29,830 nucleotides of DNA, taken from assembly GCA_008931825.1 (NCBI GenBank), contig QXVZ01016760.1:1-29830 (forward strand), in the 5' to 3' direction. The stretch comes from Phallusia fumigata (lineage: Eukaryota > Chordata > Ascidiacea > Phlebobranchia > Ascidiidae). This document shows, in pieces, positions 20,801 to 29,183 of this stretch. The first letter of the stretch is position 1, and the number at the start of each line of letters is the position of its first letter. The translations under genes and the position numbers were made by a program. The notes below the pieces were generated by a model. That model had not been told where the DNA came from and did not search any database. It was given only the letters and a program-made list of their open reading frames with translations.

Positions 20801-23800
20801 CATGTAGGCCTGGGATGAAGTTAGAACATGAACAATCAAATCCCTTTCACGATCTGAAGACAAACACTCACGAATTAATTCTTGACCAACCATTTGCTCA
20901 ATGTAAACCCTCTCTGCAACATCCTTAAGTTGTCCAAAATCCCAAACAAGTGGGTGCATGCTGGGTGGGAGAGCAATTACCCTGTAAACAAGACATCTCA
21001 TTGGAATTTCACCAAGCTTGTCAGTTGTGTCATCTGTCTTCACTTTGAATCCAAGTCCTGCGTTTTCCATCCTCTTGATAGCTTCTGGACTGTGTTTCCT
21101 GTATGGGTTACAAGCAGCCACAATGTTCAAACCAGATTGTTTGATCATCTTTCCACATACACTTCCATCACACACAAATTCTTTGATGGCATAGATTGCT
21201 TCAGTTGTGTTTGCCTCATCCAGAAACAGCAATGTGTCAGTCTTGTCCTTGTTCTGCTCAGCAAGGTCGGATGATTCCAAAACCTTTTTCTGAATATGCT
21301 CTACAGTAATACCTCCATGCACCTTCACAATCACCATGTTCCTTATCATATCTTCAGCTTTACAATCAGCTGCATTTACTCCAGTAGCTTTTAGTTTGCT
21401 CATAAATTCAACCATCCTGGTTTTTCCACATCCAGTTTCTCCCATGATAATTACAGGAATATCACATCTAAATCTCATGTGGATTGCAAGCATCTTCACC
21501 ACATTGTCAGTCGTCAGTTTGTATGTTGGGTCAGGGTCAGAGTCCTTTAAACTGCCCTGGATTCCAAACACCTGACACAAGGTCTCAAGTTTCTTCAGCC
21601 TAGGTAAATCATCGAAATTTTGCTCAAGATTCACTCTCTGCAGTCGAAGACCTTTTACCAACTTTCGGTCCATTATACCTTTCTCAATGAGCTGGTTTGT
21701 TCTGGAAGCAAGTAAATCACCATCAGGATTAATTTTGAAGTTGAGGAATGTCATTGACATTCTATCCTCGTTGAAGAAGAGATAGGGATGATTGCTTTGC
21801 TCCCAACTTCTTCTGAGCTGATGTTGCTCATAAACATCCTTTCCTGATCCTCGTCCTTGGTTGGCATCATCTAAAGATGGAGTTGCGAAATCTTGAGACA
21901 TCCGTATCATGAATTTAACAACAAAGTTCTTGAAACCAGTAAGACCAGAATCATCTCCAACAAGACCAGCCTGGCAGAACACAGACTTTTCACAATCTCT
22001 CAGTTGGCAGCTCAGAAAACTGGCAAAGTGCCGGGTTTCCGACCAAGATGGATCTTTGACACTGCAATAGTGAAGAAGAGTGCACAATAATTCTTCAGGA
22101 CTGCCTTCAGGTTTGTTAACCACTTCCTGATCATCTCCTGTTAATGGATCCTGGATGGTTTTTATGTAGGTGAAGTTATCAAGGTTTTCCTTCTTTTGGT
22201 GTCTTTTCAGATACTGGTAAGGTCGTTGAAAGGTTTCACTGGAAAATGCCTGTTCATCCATACCAACAGCTTCTTCCGTTTCCTCACACCTACCTTCGAG
22301 AACTTGTTGTGGAGACAAGCATGTTACAGTTGGAAGGAGTAGAAGTAACTGGTCAAGAACTTCTGCCTGCAATTTGTTGAAAAAAATGGGAAACAATGTT
22401 TTTATTAATGCATAAAGTCCAAATACCCATAAAAATGTGTAATTATTAGCAAAATGTTGAATGAACGGTATCATAAAAACGAAACTGTTTACTGAAAAAT
22501 TAATGTCAACTGGAGCAACATATTAAAATCATTTGTTTCCACAGTTTTATCTCACTCCAAATATTTAAGTAGCACAACATTTTTTGTTCAATTAAATACT
22601 CTTGTGATTGATTNGTATGAAGACAGCCAAACCCAGATCAAACAGATGAGTTAAGTGAGCTAAAAAATGGAATACTTGTGTGCAGTGGTGAAACTGGACT
22701 CGACACCATCAAGATCCAAGAAGTGAGTTTCTTGAGGGTGGCAGATTTAAAGTACCCTCTTCACCTAACACGAGTGGTTAGTCTTAGGGCCCCCCTGACT
22801 GGTTTCACCAACGTTTCCCGCTCCCAGTCTTGATACTCCTCTTCCACCAAACTCACCCTCTGATTTCCTGCCACATATCGCCTTATAATTATGGTGTAGC
22901 TGCAGGGCGTTAAATCTTGATCCACCAATTGTGCCCTTGCTGCAGCGCGTACAGTCTTGCTGCTTGGGTCATGTGTACTGAAGAGNGTGAGGAAGTGTTG
23001 AGTGAATTGAGTTGAGTTTATTTCGCTTGGTGAAAGAAAACATAGCGACACAATTGCACTAAATCAATCACCAGGCCGGAAATAGCTGAGCAACGGTAGA
23101 ACAGTATGAAGCGCAAAAAAGTGGAGGGGCACAATTGGTGGGTCAAGGTTGAACACGCTGCAGCTACACCGTCATTACAAGGCGAAGTGCATGAGGCAAT
23201 TGCCAGCAAAAAAGAAAAGAAGAGAACAAGATATCTACATCTATCAAAAGAAACTGCAAGAGTATGAAGAAGCTTGCAAGATAGCAAAGAGAGCATACAA
23301 AGGCCTGCACGAAAGTTTGGGTTCACCAGATGGTTTGCGGAAAGCAATGGGAATGGCAAGGAACATAAATAGAAGCTTTGCATATGTATTACGTGACAAA
23401 CTGATAAATTATAAAGAAAGAAACACGCTATTCAAAACACTGTCAAAATTAAAAAATTAGCGATGTCAGAGAATTATGGAACATACAGCGGACATGAGCA
23501 TTTAACCAATTGCCAGACGGATCACTCGGACAGAATACCAGGAGATGCCTGAAAGTGCCTGGGTAAGACTTACAAAGCAGTTTAATGAAATTGTTTGCTC
23601 GAATATGATACCGGGGAAGTGGAAATACAGCTTTTTGGTTTCAATCTAATAGGGAAAGGTGATGTCTATGACTGTGGAACTTTTAGAGGTATTGAGCTGA
23701 CTTCACATGCACTAAAGATCTGGGAGAGGGTAGTGGAGAAAGAGAAAAATGGTCAACACCGGGGATTGACAATGGGTTTGTGCTCGGTAACAGTTCCATT

Positions 23801-26800
23801 GACACCATATTCGCTTTAAAACTGCTTTTGGAAAAGTATCAAGGACAAATGCCCCTCCATTGCATTTTCTGAAACTTGGAAAAGGCATATGATCGGGTAT
23901 TGAGAGAAGAGGTGTGGAACTGCCTGAAATTATAGGGGATGACTGAAAGCTATGTAGGAGTAATAAAAAATAAAAATGTATGAAGACAGCCAAACCTAGA
24001 TCAAACGGATGAGTTAAGTGAGCTAAAAAATGGAATACTTGTGTGCAGTGGTGAAACTGGACTCGACACCATCAAGATCCAAGAAGTGAGTTTCTTGAGG
24101 GTGGCAGATTTCAAGTACCCTCTTTACCTAACACGGGTGGTTAGTCTTAGGGCCCCCCTGACTGGTTTCACCAACGTTTCCCGCCCCCCAGTCTTGATAC
24201 TCCTTTTGCGTCAAACTCACCCTCTGATTTCCCGCCACATAACATCGTATAATTATGCTGTAGCTGCAGGGCGTACAATCTTGATCCACCAATTGTGCCC
24301 TTGCTGCAGCGCGTACAATCTTGATCCACCAATTGTGCCCTTCACTTTTTTGCACTCCATAACTTTTTTTTAAGTTGCGCAGCTATTTCCGGTTTGGTGA
24401 TTGTTTTAGTGTAATTGTGTCACTACGATTTCTTTCACCAAGCAAAATAAACCTAACTCATTTAGGCTCGACAGTACAGGAAGACCGAGGATGTGAAAAA
24501 ACACCGAAGGGTGGATTCAAAGTGGCTGGTTCAGCAGAAAAAGATTACGGAGGCGCTTTGTGACAAAAGGGTATCAAATAAGGTAAAAGGAAGATGCACA
24601 AGGCCCTAGTACGACCAACACTGTTAAGTTAAATGGTCGCCATAACCAAGATACAAGACTGAAAAATGAAAGTGGAAAAGATAAAGATGATGCGTTTTTC
24701 TTTGGAAGTAACAAAATTAGATGGGCTTACGAACAAACAAATAAGAAGGAAGTGGGGAGTTGAAGGAGTAACATCAAAGCTACGGTAAGCTAGAATAAGA
24801 TGGTTGGGCCATGTGTACTGAAGAGACAAAAGTTACATAGGGAAAATTGCGGAAAAATTGTAATTGGAAGAAGAAAAAGAGGTAGACCTCAAAGAAGATA
24901 GCGTGACAACAACTGGCACCCCTGATATATTAGCTACAAATTAGAAAATGAAGCCCCACATAGTGGGATTCAAGCCAGTGAAAGAAGACAACTTTAACCA
25001 AATAATTATAATATTCTTCAAAAAGTTACTTTGGAATATAGGCTTGCTGTTGGTAATGCAGTAGGTAGCAAATAAATATAATATTCTTCAAAAAGTATAT
25101 TACTTTGGAATTGAGGCTTGCTGTCTGGTAATGCAGTAGGTAGCAATAGGTTGTGATAGGTGTTATTTTTCCAAACCACGGTTTAAGCTTAACTAGAGAG
25201 GTGAGTCACAACTGCCATAGTGTTAAAAGCATAAGGGGCTAATGACAACAAACTTATGTAATGGGCTAATGACAACACTCTTATCTTGCAGTTAGACTAA
25301 AAAAACACACACCGGAACAATAAAAAATTCGTACAATTTTTTGCAACAAACCTAATCCTGCCTTATGTGAAGTAACAAGCAAAGAAGAGTGAACTCCAGC
25401 AACAATTTGGTTGTCAACTGTTAGCTTTTCTTGGAGATAATTTTTCACCATCTCCGGTGATAATCGTGTGACTTCAACTTTGTGCTGAAATATCAACAAA
25501 AGAGATATTTTAAAAACACATTTTCAGCTAAAAAAGTTAAATCAACAAAGGTTCAAACTAGAGGGTTTTTGTCATTTCACACAGCAAAAACATAATAATA
25601 TAAAGACATATATATCCTTAACACTGTTTTACATCAAACCACATTTTTGGCTTCACCTTCATTGGTACATATATATCTGCACAAAAAACGTTTATCTGCA
25701 CTGTGGATAAATCTGAATAAAGTTTTACTGATTTGAGTTAGAAAAAATAACACCAAAAATAAATATACCATACACCTTTCAAAGCAAAAGTTTACAACTT
25801 AAATTTGTCCTTCATTGATAAGTTATGTGCATACAGTTTTTTGGTACCTCATTAAAAAGTGATGCAATGAAGTGTTGTTGTGATGCACACATGATAACAA
25901 GGGTAAAGTCACTGCGGTTTTCCTTTTTAAGTTGGTTCAAAGTGATTTGCACGGAGTTTGCAACCTCAAAATCAAGTTTCTCTGTGTGCGCCAAGCAGTA
26001 AATTCTTTTGCCTGAATTAAGATACAACTCTATAGGCAAAGCTAGCAATCATGTACACTAAAAACTCCAGAATATTTTAATTCACAGTGGGTTGTATAGT
26101 TACTTACATGCACACATGCATAGTAATTTATTAACGGTAGCTGATGTTTCGTACTTTGTGAGTTTTTTAGTAGTGGCATATTTTACCAAATGTCCAAATT
26201 TCATTTATTGTTAAAAAAATTCTTATTTTGAGGGGCTATCAAGCTAATAACGACCAACATATGACAAACTCTCTGAGTTTCTTCCAGATAATATTTTGAG
26301 GGGCTAGTAGAGCAACAACTGCAATTTTAAAGGTCAAAAAGGTAGTGGCAAATCCCATATCCCACTTAAACTGCCAGCTATTAAAGTTTCTTTTAATTGC
26401 CAGAAAGGGGGTCCATCTCAAGTTACTTTCCCTCCGGGGGCTATCTTTAGTCATGTAGTGGGTTGTAAATAACCTTCCACCTGTCCCTCCATTCACATCT
26501 AGTAATACCTACTGCTGACCCAAACATGTAAAGCTAAATCTTACAGGTCGAAGCAGTGTGCATTGTCTGCAGCTCACAAATCATTATTGGCTTCTTTTTT
26601 CTGTTATAAATATAAATTTGACATTGTTATTGTTATCAAACAAAAACAACAGATTATAAATTACCATTTGTGTTTTGATCAGCAACAGCCCGCCTAAGCA
26701 ACAGGTCAACATCATTTTGTGTGGTTTCATTTTGACACAAAAGGACCTCAGACGCTGTGGGCAGTGGTTGGTCCATTGAATGCATATAGATGGAGATAAG

Positions 26801-29183
26801 TGTGATAAAGGTGTCCAGTTCCGGGCAAATCACCAAGTTTACACTTTCAACAAAAGCATCTGGTACCTTTCTGTCAGGGAGTGCAAACTGATCTACCAAA
26901 GTTTCAATGTTGTTGAGAAAATGTCCCAAGTGATCCAAACTGATGCAGTCAGCAAGGGAGGTTTTCTAACAAAAACATTGCTTTGTAAAATGTGAATATC
27001 ATGCATCAATTCATTTTGCATTAAAACGACCACTTTTTAGAAAAATCTTCGTGAAAAGAAATTCTGTTATAGCAGATATTGAAGGCAAAAAATTGTTGAT
27101 AGTCAATCAATTCATTTATAAACATTTTTTTACAGAGTTCTCCTCTATGTATCGCTTGCAGATTGTGTTGACACAAACACTTGGTTTGTGATTTTTTGCT
27201 TCCTCATTTAAAAGTTTGTTGATAACTTCCTGTATTGATAAATTGGATTTGTCTTTGATCACAGACTCAACAACACCAACACTTGTTTCATGGTCAGTAA
27301 AACCTGCATAAAAATTTTTTTTAAAATATTTTGTCCTTGCCATTCACACATAGGAAAAAAAAGTTTTCTATCGAATGAAGTTTTACCAACAACCTGAGTG
27401 TTGGATAAGTTTAAAAGGTTTTAATGATTTTTTAGGAAAACAAAAATAATCCCCAGTTCCATACCAATGTCACTGTCAAACTGTTTAGCCAAATCTTCAA
27501 TCAGGTCATCATCAATTTCGTTGGCCAAACACCACACAAAAATCTCATCATAGTTAAGTGCTTTAGCATGTTTGACCCCAGCTTTAGCAACATTAAGTGC
27601 TACATCTTCACTGAGTAGTTTGCGAACAAACTGTCTTCTCTTTTCAGTTTCAGAAACGTTGTCATCATTCGATTCTGTCAACAGCAAGTATTAAACAAAG
27701 TCAATAGTTAAAAGGTCCAAACATTAGTTTAGTTTATTCACACTCTTTGAGCAGCGGGGTGGCGAAAGACCATGGGATCACCTTGTCAACCAACCCCATT
27801 AGCTAAACACTCAATACCAGGGGTTGGGAACTTGTGGCATATATGCCCAGGTTGGCATGGCAACTGCAGCACTGAGCTACAGCACACTGTAACAATCAGC
27901 CTACTCAACGCAGAAACATAAAGCAATGGTGTATTTAACATGGCTTGCAAAGTCATTAACATTTTGACATCTTTTGCAAACCGGCACCCCTGATATATTA
28001 TAGCTACAAATTAAGACGCTACAATATCACTTGTTATTGCCATGCACCTTTTATTTCCTCATTCACATCATCTTCATCTACATTTTCCCTTGCAGTTGCT
28101 GTACCAAGGCTTTTTAGTACATCAGCATGGGTAATGTCATGTTTAATGACAGATAGTAATGTGTAAACCTGGTCTGGTAGGTTTTTATTCTCTGAAGTAC
28201 AAGCCAGTTCATGACATAAGTAAGTAATTTGTTGAATGTTGAAGTGGTTTAAATGGTAGAAATCTGAGCGCTTCACAGCCAGGTTGTTTTTCCAACTGAA
28301 AAAATAACAAGATAATAAAAGATTAACAGCCTTAACTTTTAGATCCAAATATAAAACACTCTTCAGGTAAGTGTCAGATGCATTCACTTAAATAATAGCC
28401 TTTATTTATGCAACAAAGACAATATAAACTGTCTACATTGCTTGAAGAAATTAGCTTAACTGTGTTTTTTTAATGACATACTTGCCGTTTGTTTTTATCT
28501 TAAGCGGAAATAATGCCTGCTTGGAAAACGCTTTTAATAAGTTCCATTTACAGCGTGATTATTATTTTTTTAATCATTTTATGACCCCCACCTCTCTTAT
28601 AAGGATAAAGGTGCCATCATAAAGTAATAACAGTAGAGTCAATGTTCAATTAGAATTACGAGTAGCCTTATTTTGTTCACCTGTTGGTTGCTTCTTGCAT
28701 GACATGAACCAGCTGCTTCATCTCATGAGGGACATTTTCACAGCAGGTGATAGGAGTGCTAGCCTTGTCAAACCCTATTCGCATCATCATGTTGTGTTCA
28801 CCATCATCAGAGGTTTCACATCTGCAAACAAAACAATGTTAAAGCTCACAAAACAGAAAGCAACAAAGAAAAAAACGATTTTTGTAGATGGCAACAAATC
28901 CCCTAATGTGGACAGCCTAAGTTCAAAAGAAACACATCCTTTTCTACAAACAAACCAGAATAACAGTAAAGTGAAAAAATCAAATACACTAACAAGATAT
29001 TAACAATCCAATCACTGAAGAGAAGACATCCAGCCACTTTCAAGTCAACGTAAGACTGAGCAAGATTTTTAACCAGTGACAAAGTGTCAATAAAAAGTTG
29101 CACATCCTTAAATCCTTTGTCCTCAATGAGCATTAAGCGTGACTGCAAGTCTTGAAGGTCATCTAAGGTCATGTCCTTTTCAT
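8714..29183 (-). CDS. rnf213-like: RNF213-like AAA+ ATPase / RING E3 ubiquitin ligase (5' end off the window; assembly-damaged)
   Basis: Minus-strand exons: 29183-28994, 28821-28681, 28295-28048, 27674-27465, 27303-27134, 26965-26665, 26011-25848, 25484-25352, [missing], 22366-13566, 13312-13156, 12985-12825, 12715-12558, [gap]-12468, 11494-11381, 10659-10476, 9984-9858, 9050-9029, 8878-8714. All joins outside the gaps agree in phase. RNF213 is a giant dynein-like AAA+ mechanoenzyme with ubiquitin ligase activity. It acts on lipid droplets and in ubiquitin coating of intracellular pathogens. Hallmarks seen here: DQPLPTASEVLL and KRIYCL in the N-terminal arm, SETFQRPYQYL, Walker A GETGCGKT and GKPGSSKS, Walker B LLFLDEAN and VVVLDEIGLAED, a RING finger, and an RZ finger ending CPDCNAPIGG. 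About 3,300 codons are visible against about 5,200 for human RNF213. The C-terminal region after the RZ finger is much shorter than I recall for vertebrates. Assignment to the family is firm; orthology versus a lineage paralogue is open. Confidence 0.93.
9029..9050 (-). CDS. rnf213-like: RNF213-like micro-exon
   Basis: 22 nt (phase 2 in, 0 out) after acceptor TAAG, donor GTAGGT; an alternative acceptor 4 nt upstream (CAG, exon start 9054) fits phase 1. It links the frame to the terminal exon. Confidence 0.5.
9440..9659. mobile_element. 220-bp hAT-type MITE, copy B (opposite orientation to copy A)
   Basis: Ends CGGTGGTTCCCAA (left) and TTGGGAACCACTG (right). It has exactly the same length as copy A at 5607-5826 and aligns to its reverse complement. 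The flanking octamers GTTTGGGT and GTTCAAGT agree at 5 of 8, with transition-type changes. It lies in the intron between RNF213-like exons at 9858 and 9050. Confidence 0.8.
9858..9984 (-). CDS. rnf213-like: RNF213-like C-terminal exon (coiled/helical)
   Basis: Acceptor AACAG, donor GTAGGA (phase 1 in, 2 out). A weaker upstream donor GTTTAA would give phase 1 and a different use of the next exon. E/Q/L-rich helix. Confidence 0.72.
9985..10475. other. RNF213-like intron
   Basis: No supported exon or repeat. Confidence 0.5.
10476..10659 (-). CDS. rnf213-like: RNF213-like C-terminal exon
   Basis: Acceptor TCTTTAG, donor GTAAGG; phase 0 in, 1 out. It begins MKSDE, but this Met is internal to the gene. 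Confidence 0.82.
10660..11380. other. RNF213-like intron
   Basis: AT-rich, no supported exon. Confidence 0.5.
11381..11494 (-). CDS. rnf213-like: RNF213-like C-terminal exon (EKLSIKLLQKLE segment)
   Basis: 38 codons, phase 0-0, acceptor TTGCAG, donor GTTGTA. One long helix followed by a helix-turn. Confidence 0.82.
11495..12467. other. RNF213-like intron
   Basis: No supported exon. A 14-bp unit ATTATCCTCAGCGC occurs twice (12284-12297 and 12310-12323). Confidence 0.5.
12468..12493 (-). CDS. rnf213-like: RNF213-like exon truncated by the contig join at n12494
   Basis: Only the last 8 codons before a GTAAGT donor remain (HKKLVDES, phase 0 out). The acceptor and the 5' part are absent: the sequence to the right of the n is intron from the previous exon. 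Confidence 0.7.
12494..12494. other. Contig join with real sequence loss
   Basis: Unlike the n's at 2994, 16238, 17566 and 18734, no repeat flanks this one, and an exon is cut. By comparison with the family, roughly 40 residues are missing. Confidence 0.65.
12558..12715 (-). CDS. rnf213-like: RNF213-like C-terminal exon (PWDHPSLW segment)
   Basis: Acceptor TGCAG, donor GTAACT; phase 2 in, 1 out. LWNYH...T..HL is the equivalent of the family's IW-...T.E.LQ motif. Confidence 0.85.
12825..12985 (-). CDS. rnf213-like: RNF213-like C-terminal exon (EQRKQWE segment)
   Basis: Acceptor TTCCAG, donor GTAAAA; phase 0 in, 2 out. The MEQRKQWETNF helix is family-like. Confidence 0.87.
13156..13312 (-). 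CDS. rnf213-like: RNF213-like exon after the RZ finger
   Basis: Acceptor TTGACAG, donor GTAAAC; phase 2 in, 0 out. Encodes a HLKKDLQQ..YSMGKSEEDAA..LHQIFKRL helix pair, matching the family segment with HILKDLEQL. Confidence 0.9.
13566..22366 (-). CDS. rnf213-like: RNF213-like giant exon: AAA+ core, RING and RZ fingers (three assembly overlaps inside)
   Basis: Acceptor TTGCAG at 22367-22372, donor GTAAGT below 13566. As assembled it is 8,801 nt with three n's that throw the reading into three frames. Removing one copy of each overlap plus its n (730, 617 and 114 nt) leaves 7,340 nt, which is 2,446 codons plus 2 nt, exactly the phase the next exon needs. Order along the protein: SETFQRPYQYL arm, conserved FVVKFMIRMSQDFATPSL, AAA module with GETGCGKT, AAA module with GKPGSSKS, NRLEKH-containing module, helical E3 shell, RING, long helical stalk, RZ finger. 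All four Walker motifs are intact, so ATPase activity is expected. Confidence 0.93.
13785..13867 (-). other. rnf213-like: RZ-type zinc finger
   Basis: C-x3-H-x5-C ... C-x2-C ligand set (FCPNNH, GDC, CPDCNAPIGG). The RZ finger provides the catalytic Cys for transthiolation in RNF213 and ZNFX1. Confidence 0.92.
15188..15301 (-). other. rnf213-like: RING finger
   Basis: C-x2-C-x11-C-x-H-x2-C-x2-C-x9-C-x2-C spacing (CKQC ... CKHFMCLNC ... CPTC). All eight zinc ligands are present, followed by LPDEF. Likely E2 or structural site. Confidence 0.92.
15509..16967. repeat. 729-bp direct duplication across n16238 (allelic overlap)
   Basis: 15509-16237 and 16239-16967 are both 729 bp. About a dozen differences fall in the first ~330 bp; the rest appears identical. 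Several differences change the protein (for example Ala/Ser, Ser/Gly and Asn/Asp). Confidence 0.9.
16950..18182. repeat. 616-bp direct duplication across n17566 (allelic overlap)
   Basis: 16950-17565 and 17567-18182 are both 616 bp. Differences cluster in the first half; the second half is nearly identical. Confidence 0.9.
18621..18847. repeat. 113-bp direct duplication across n18734 (allelic overlap)
   Basis: 18621-18733 and 18735-18847 are both 113 bp with 6 substitutions, about 5% divergence. Confidence 0.9.
20138..20173 (-). other. rnf213-like: Walker B (VVVLDEIGLAED) of the second catalytic AAA module
   Basis: The DE pair and the following SPKMPLK..HPLLE segment are intact. Confidence 0.92.
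20357..20380 (-). other. rnf213-like: Walker A (GKPGSSKS) of the second catalytic AAA module
   Basis: The GSSKS lysine is intact, and LAKTIV follows. This form of P-loop is characteristic of RNF213. Confidence 0.93.
21209..21232 (-). other. rnf213-like: Walker B (LLFLDEAN) of the first catalytic AAA module
   Basis: The Asp-Glu pair is intact, and ANTTEA follows as in the family. Confidence 0.92.
21419..21442 (-). other. rnf213-like: Walker A (GETGCGKT) of the first catalytic AAA module
   Basis: Invariant GKT lysine present, preceded by VIIM. It matches the first active P-loop of RNF213. Binds ATP phosphates. Confidence 0.93.
22615..22985. repeat. 371-bp orphan contig duplicating part of the LINE/short-element region
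   Basis: Bounded by an n on each side. 22615-22959 matches 23978-24323. It then jumps to sequence matching 24803-24826 (GGGYCATGTGTACTGAAGAG). It is an internally deleted allele or a second copy placed by repeat similarity. Confidence 0.75.
22998..23185 (-). mobile_element. Short interspersed element fragment, inverted relative to the 24.1-24.5 kb copy
   Basis: It reads as the reverse complement of 24280-24460: shared TTTATTTCGCTTGGTGAAAG, GACACAATT and CCGGAAATAGCTG blocks, ending at CTACACCGTCATTACAAGGCGA. Confidence 0.65.
23149..24910 (+). mobile_element. Degraded RTE-like non-LTR retrotransposon (reverse transcriptase remnants)
   Basis: Translations across shifting frames give LINE landmarks in order: a basic pre-RT segment (23149-23460), a KW-SFLV-like and FRGIELTSHALKIWERVVE segment (23615-23740), EKAYDRV (23878-23900), SGETGLDTIKIQ..VADFKY (24044-24118), GSTVQED (24465-24485), MRFSLEVTKLDGLTNKQIR (24690-24750) and RIRWLGHV-like (24795-24815). 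Many frameshifts and stops make it inactive. It lacks an intact 5' endonuclease. It is transcribed opposite to the host RNF213-like gene. Confidence 0.8.
24119..24464. mobile_element. Short interspersed element inserted inside the LINE
   Basis: It splits the LINE coding landmark between DFKY (ending 24118) and GSTVQED (starting 24465). It holds a 40-bp internal unit (GCGTACAATCTTGATCCACC...) repeated twice at about 24270-24348. Other copies are at 22744-22959 and, inverted, at 22998-23185. No coding capacity; class uncertain (SINE or MITE). Confidence 0.65.
25001..25145. repeat. Two-copy tandem repeat (70 and 75 bp)
   Basis: 25001-25070 and 25071-25145 share TATAATATTCTTCAAAAAGT and GGTAATGCAGTAGGTAGCAA. 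Non-coding. Confidence 0.8.
25352..25484 (-). CDS. rnf213-like: RNF213-like exon leading into the missing AAA segment
   Basis: Acceptor TTTCAG, donor GTTTGT; phase 0 in, 1 out. It starts HKVEVT and ends SHKAGL, just before where the family has a G-x-GKS P-loop. The following giant exon starts in phase 0, so the two cannot be adjacent. Confidence 0.8.
25848..26011 (-). CDS. rnf213-like: RNF213-like exon: KRIYCL..LVIMC segment
   Basis: Acceptor ATTCAG, donor GTACCA; phase 1 in, 0 out. KRIYCL...L.FEVAN and DFTLVIMC correspond to the conserved Rossmann-like strand-helix-strand before the first AAA module. Confidence 0.9.
26665..26965 (-). CDS. rnf213-like: RNF213-like exon: DQPLPTASEVLL segment
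   Basis: Acceptor TGTTAG, donor GTAATT; phase 0 in, 1 out. SLADC.SLDHLGHFL and YMHSMDQPLPTASEVLLC followed by LLLRRA are diagnostic of RNF213. Confidence 0.92.
27134..27303 (-). CDS. rnf213-like: RNF213-like exon: helical insert 2
   Basis: Acceptor ATGCAG, donor GTAAAA; phase 1 in, 0 out. Encodes VVESVIKDKSNLSIQEVINK-type helices. Role unknown. Confidence 0.76.
27465..27674 (-). CDS. rnf213-like: RNF213-like exon: helical insert, possibly UBA-like
   Basis: Acceptor GACAG, donor GTATGG; phase 1 in, 1 out. Strong open frame with acidic helices (a WCLANEIDDDLIEDLAKQF stretch). I do not recognise an equivalent in vertebrate RNF213; a UBA-type three-helix fold is possible. Confidence 0.78.
27720..28015. 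mobile_element. hAT-like repeat in an RNF213-like intron
   Basis: CAGGGGTTGGGAAC at 27818 and CACCCCTG ending at 27992 look like hAT-type termini, but the flanking octamers do not match. GGCACCCCTGATATATTA and the following GCTACAAATTA (27984-28015) recur at 24914-24945. Confidence 0.45.
28048..28295 (-). CDS. rnf213-like: RNF213-like exon: SWKNNL..FYHLNHF segment
   Basis: Acceptor TTTTCAG, donor GTGCAT; phase 2 in, 1 out. SWK...FYHLN.F...Q..YL.HEL and a LLS.IK.DIT..DVL stretch match the family arm. It ends in an acidic cluster. Confidence 0.84.
28681..28821 (-). CDS. rnf213-like: RNF213-like exon: N-terminal arm
   Basis: Acceptor CTGCAG, donor GTGAAC; phase 2 in, 2 out. Moderate similarity; placement rests mainly on phase and order. 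Confidence 0.78.
28994..29183 (-). CDS. rnf213-like: RNF213-like exon: N-terminal arm, LDDLQDL..RLMLI segment
   Basis: Acceptor TGCAG, donor GTTAGT; phase 1 in, 2 out. The LDDLQDLQSRLMLI...FIDTL pattern and a V-AG-LLF segment match the RNF213 N-terminal arm. The preceding exons lie beyond the right edge. Confidence 0.85.

Larger units (their letters stand above)
22367..25351. other. Transposon-filled intron(s) where coding sequence is missing
   Basis: It contains two contig joins (22614 and 22986), a LINE relic, short interspersed elements and a tandem repeat. A phase 1-to-0 exon (or exons) must exist between the flanking coding exons but is not found here. Confidence 0.7.

Noticed and set aside
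22761-23051. Minus-strand frame spanning n22986
   Set aside because: It lies entirely in repetitive elements and crosses a contig join.
24041-24373. 110-codon plus-strand frame
   Set aside because: It crosses from LINE relic into the inserted short element; not a gene.
25001-25145. Possible CRISPR-like or regulatory array
   Set aside because: Only two tandem units with no spacers, in a eukaryotic intron.
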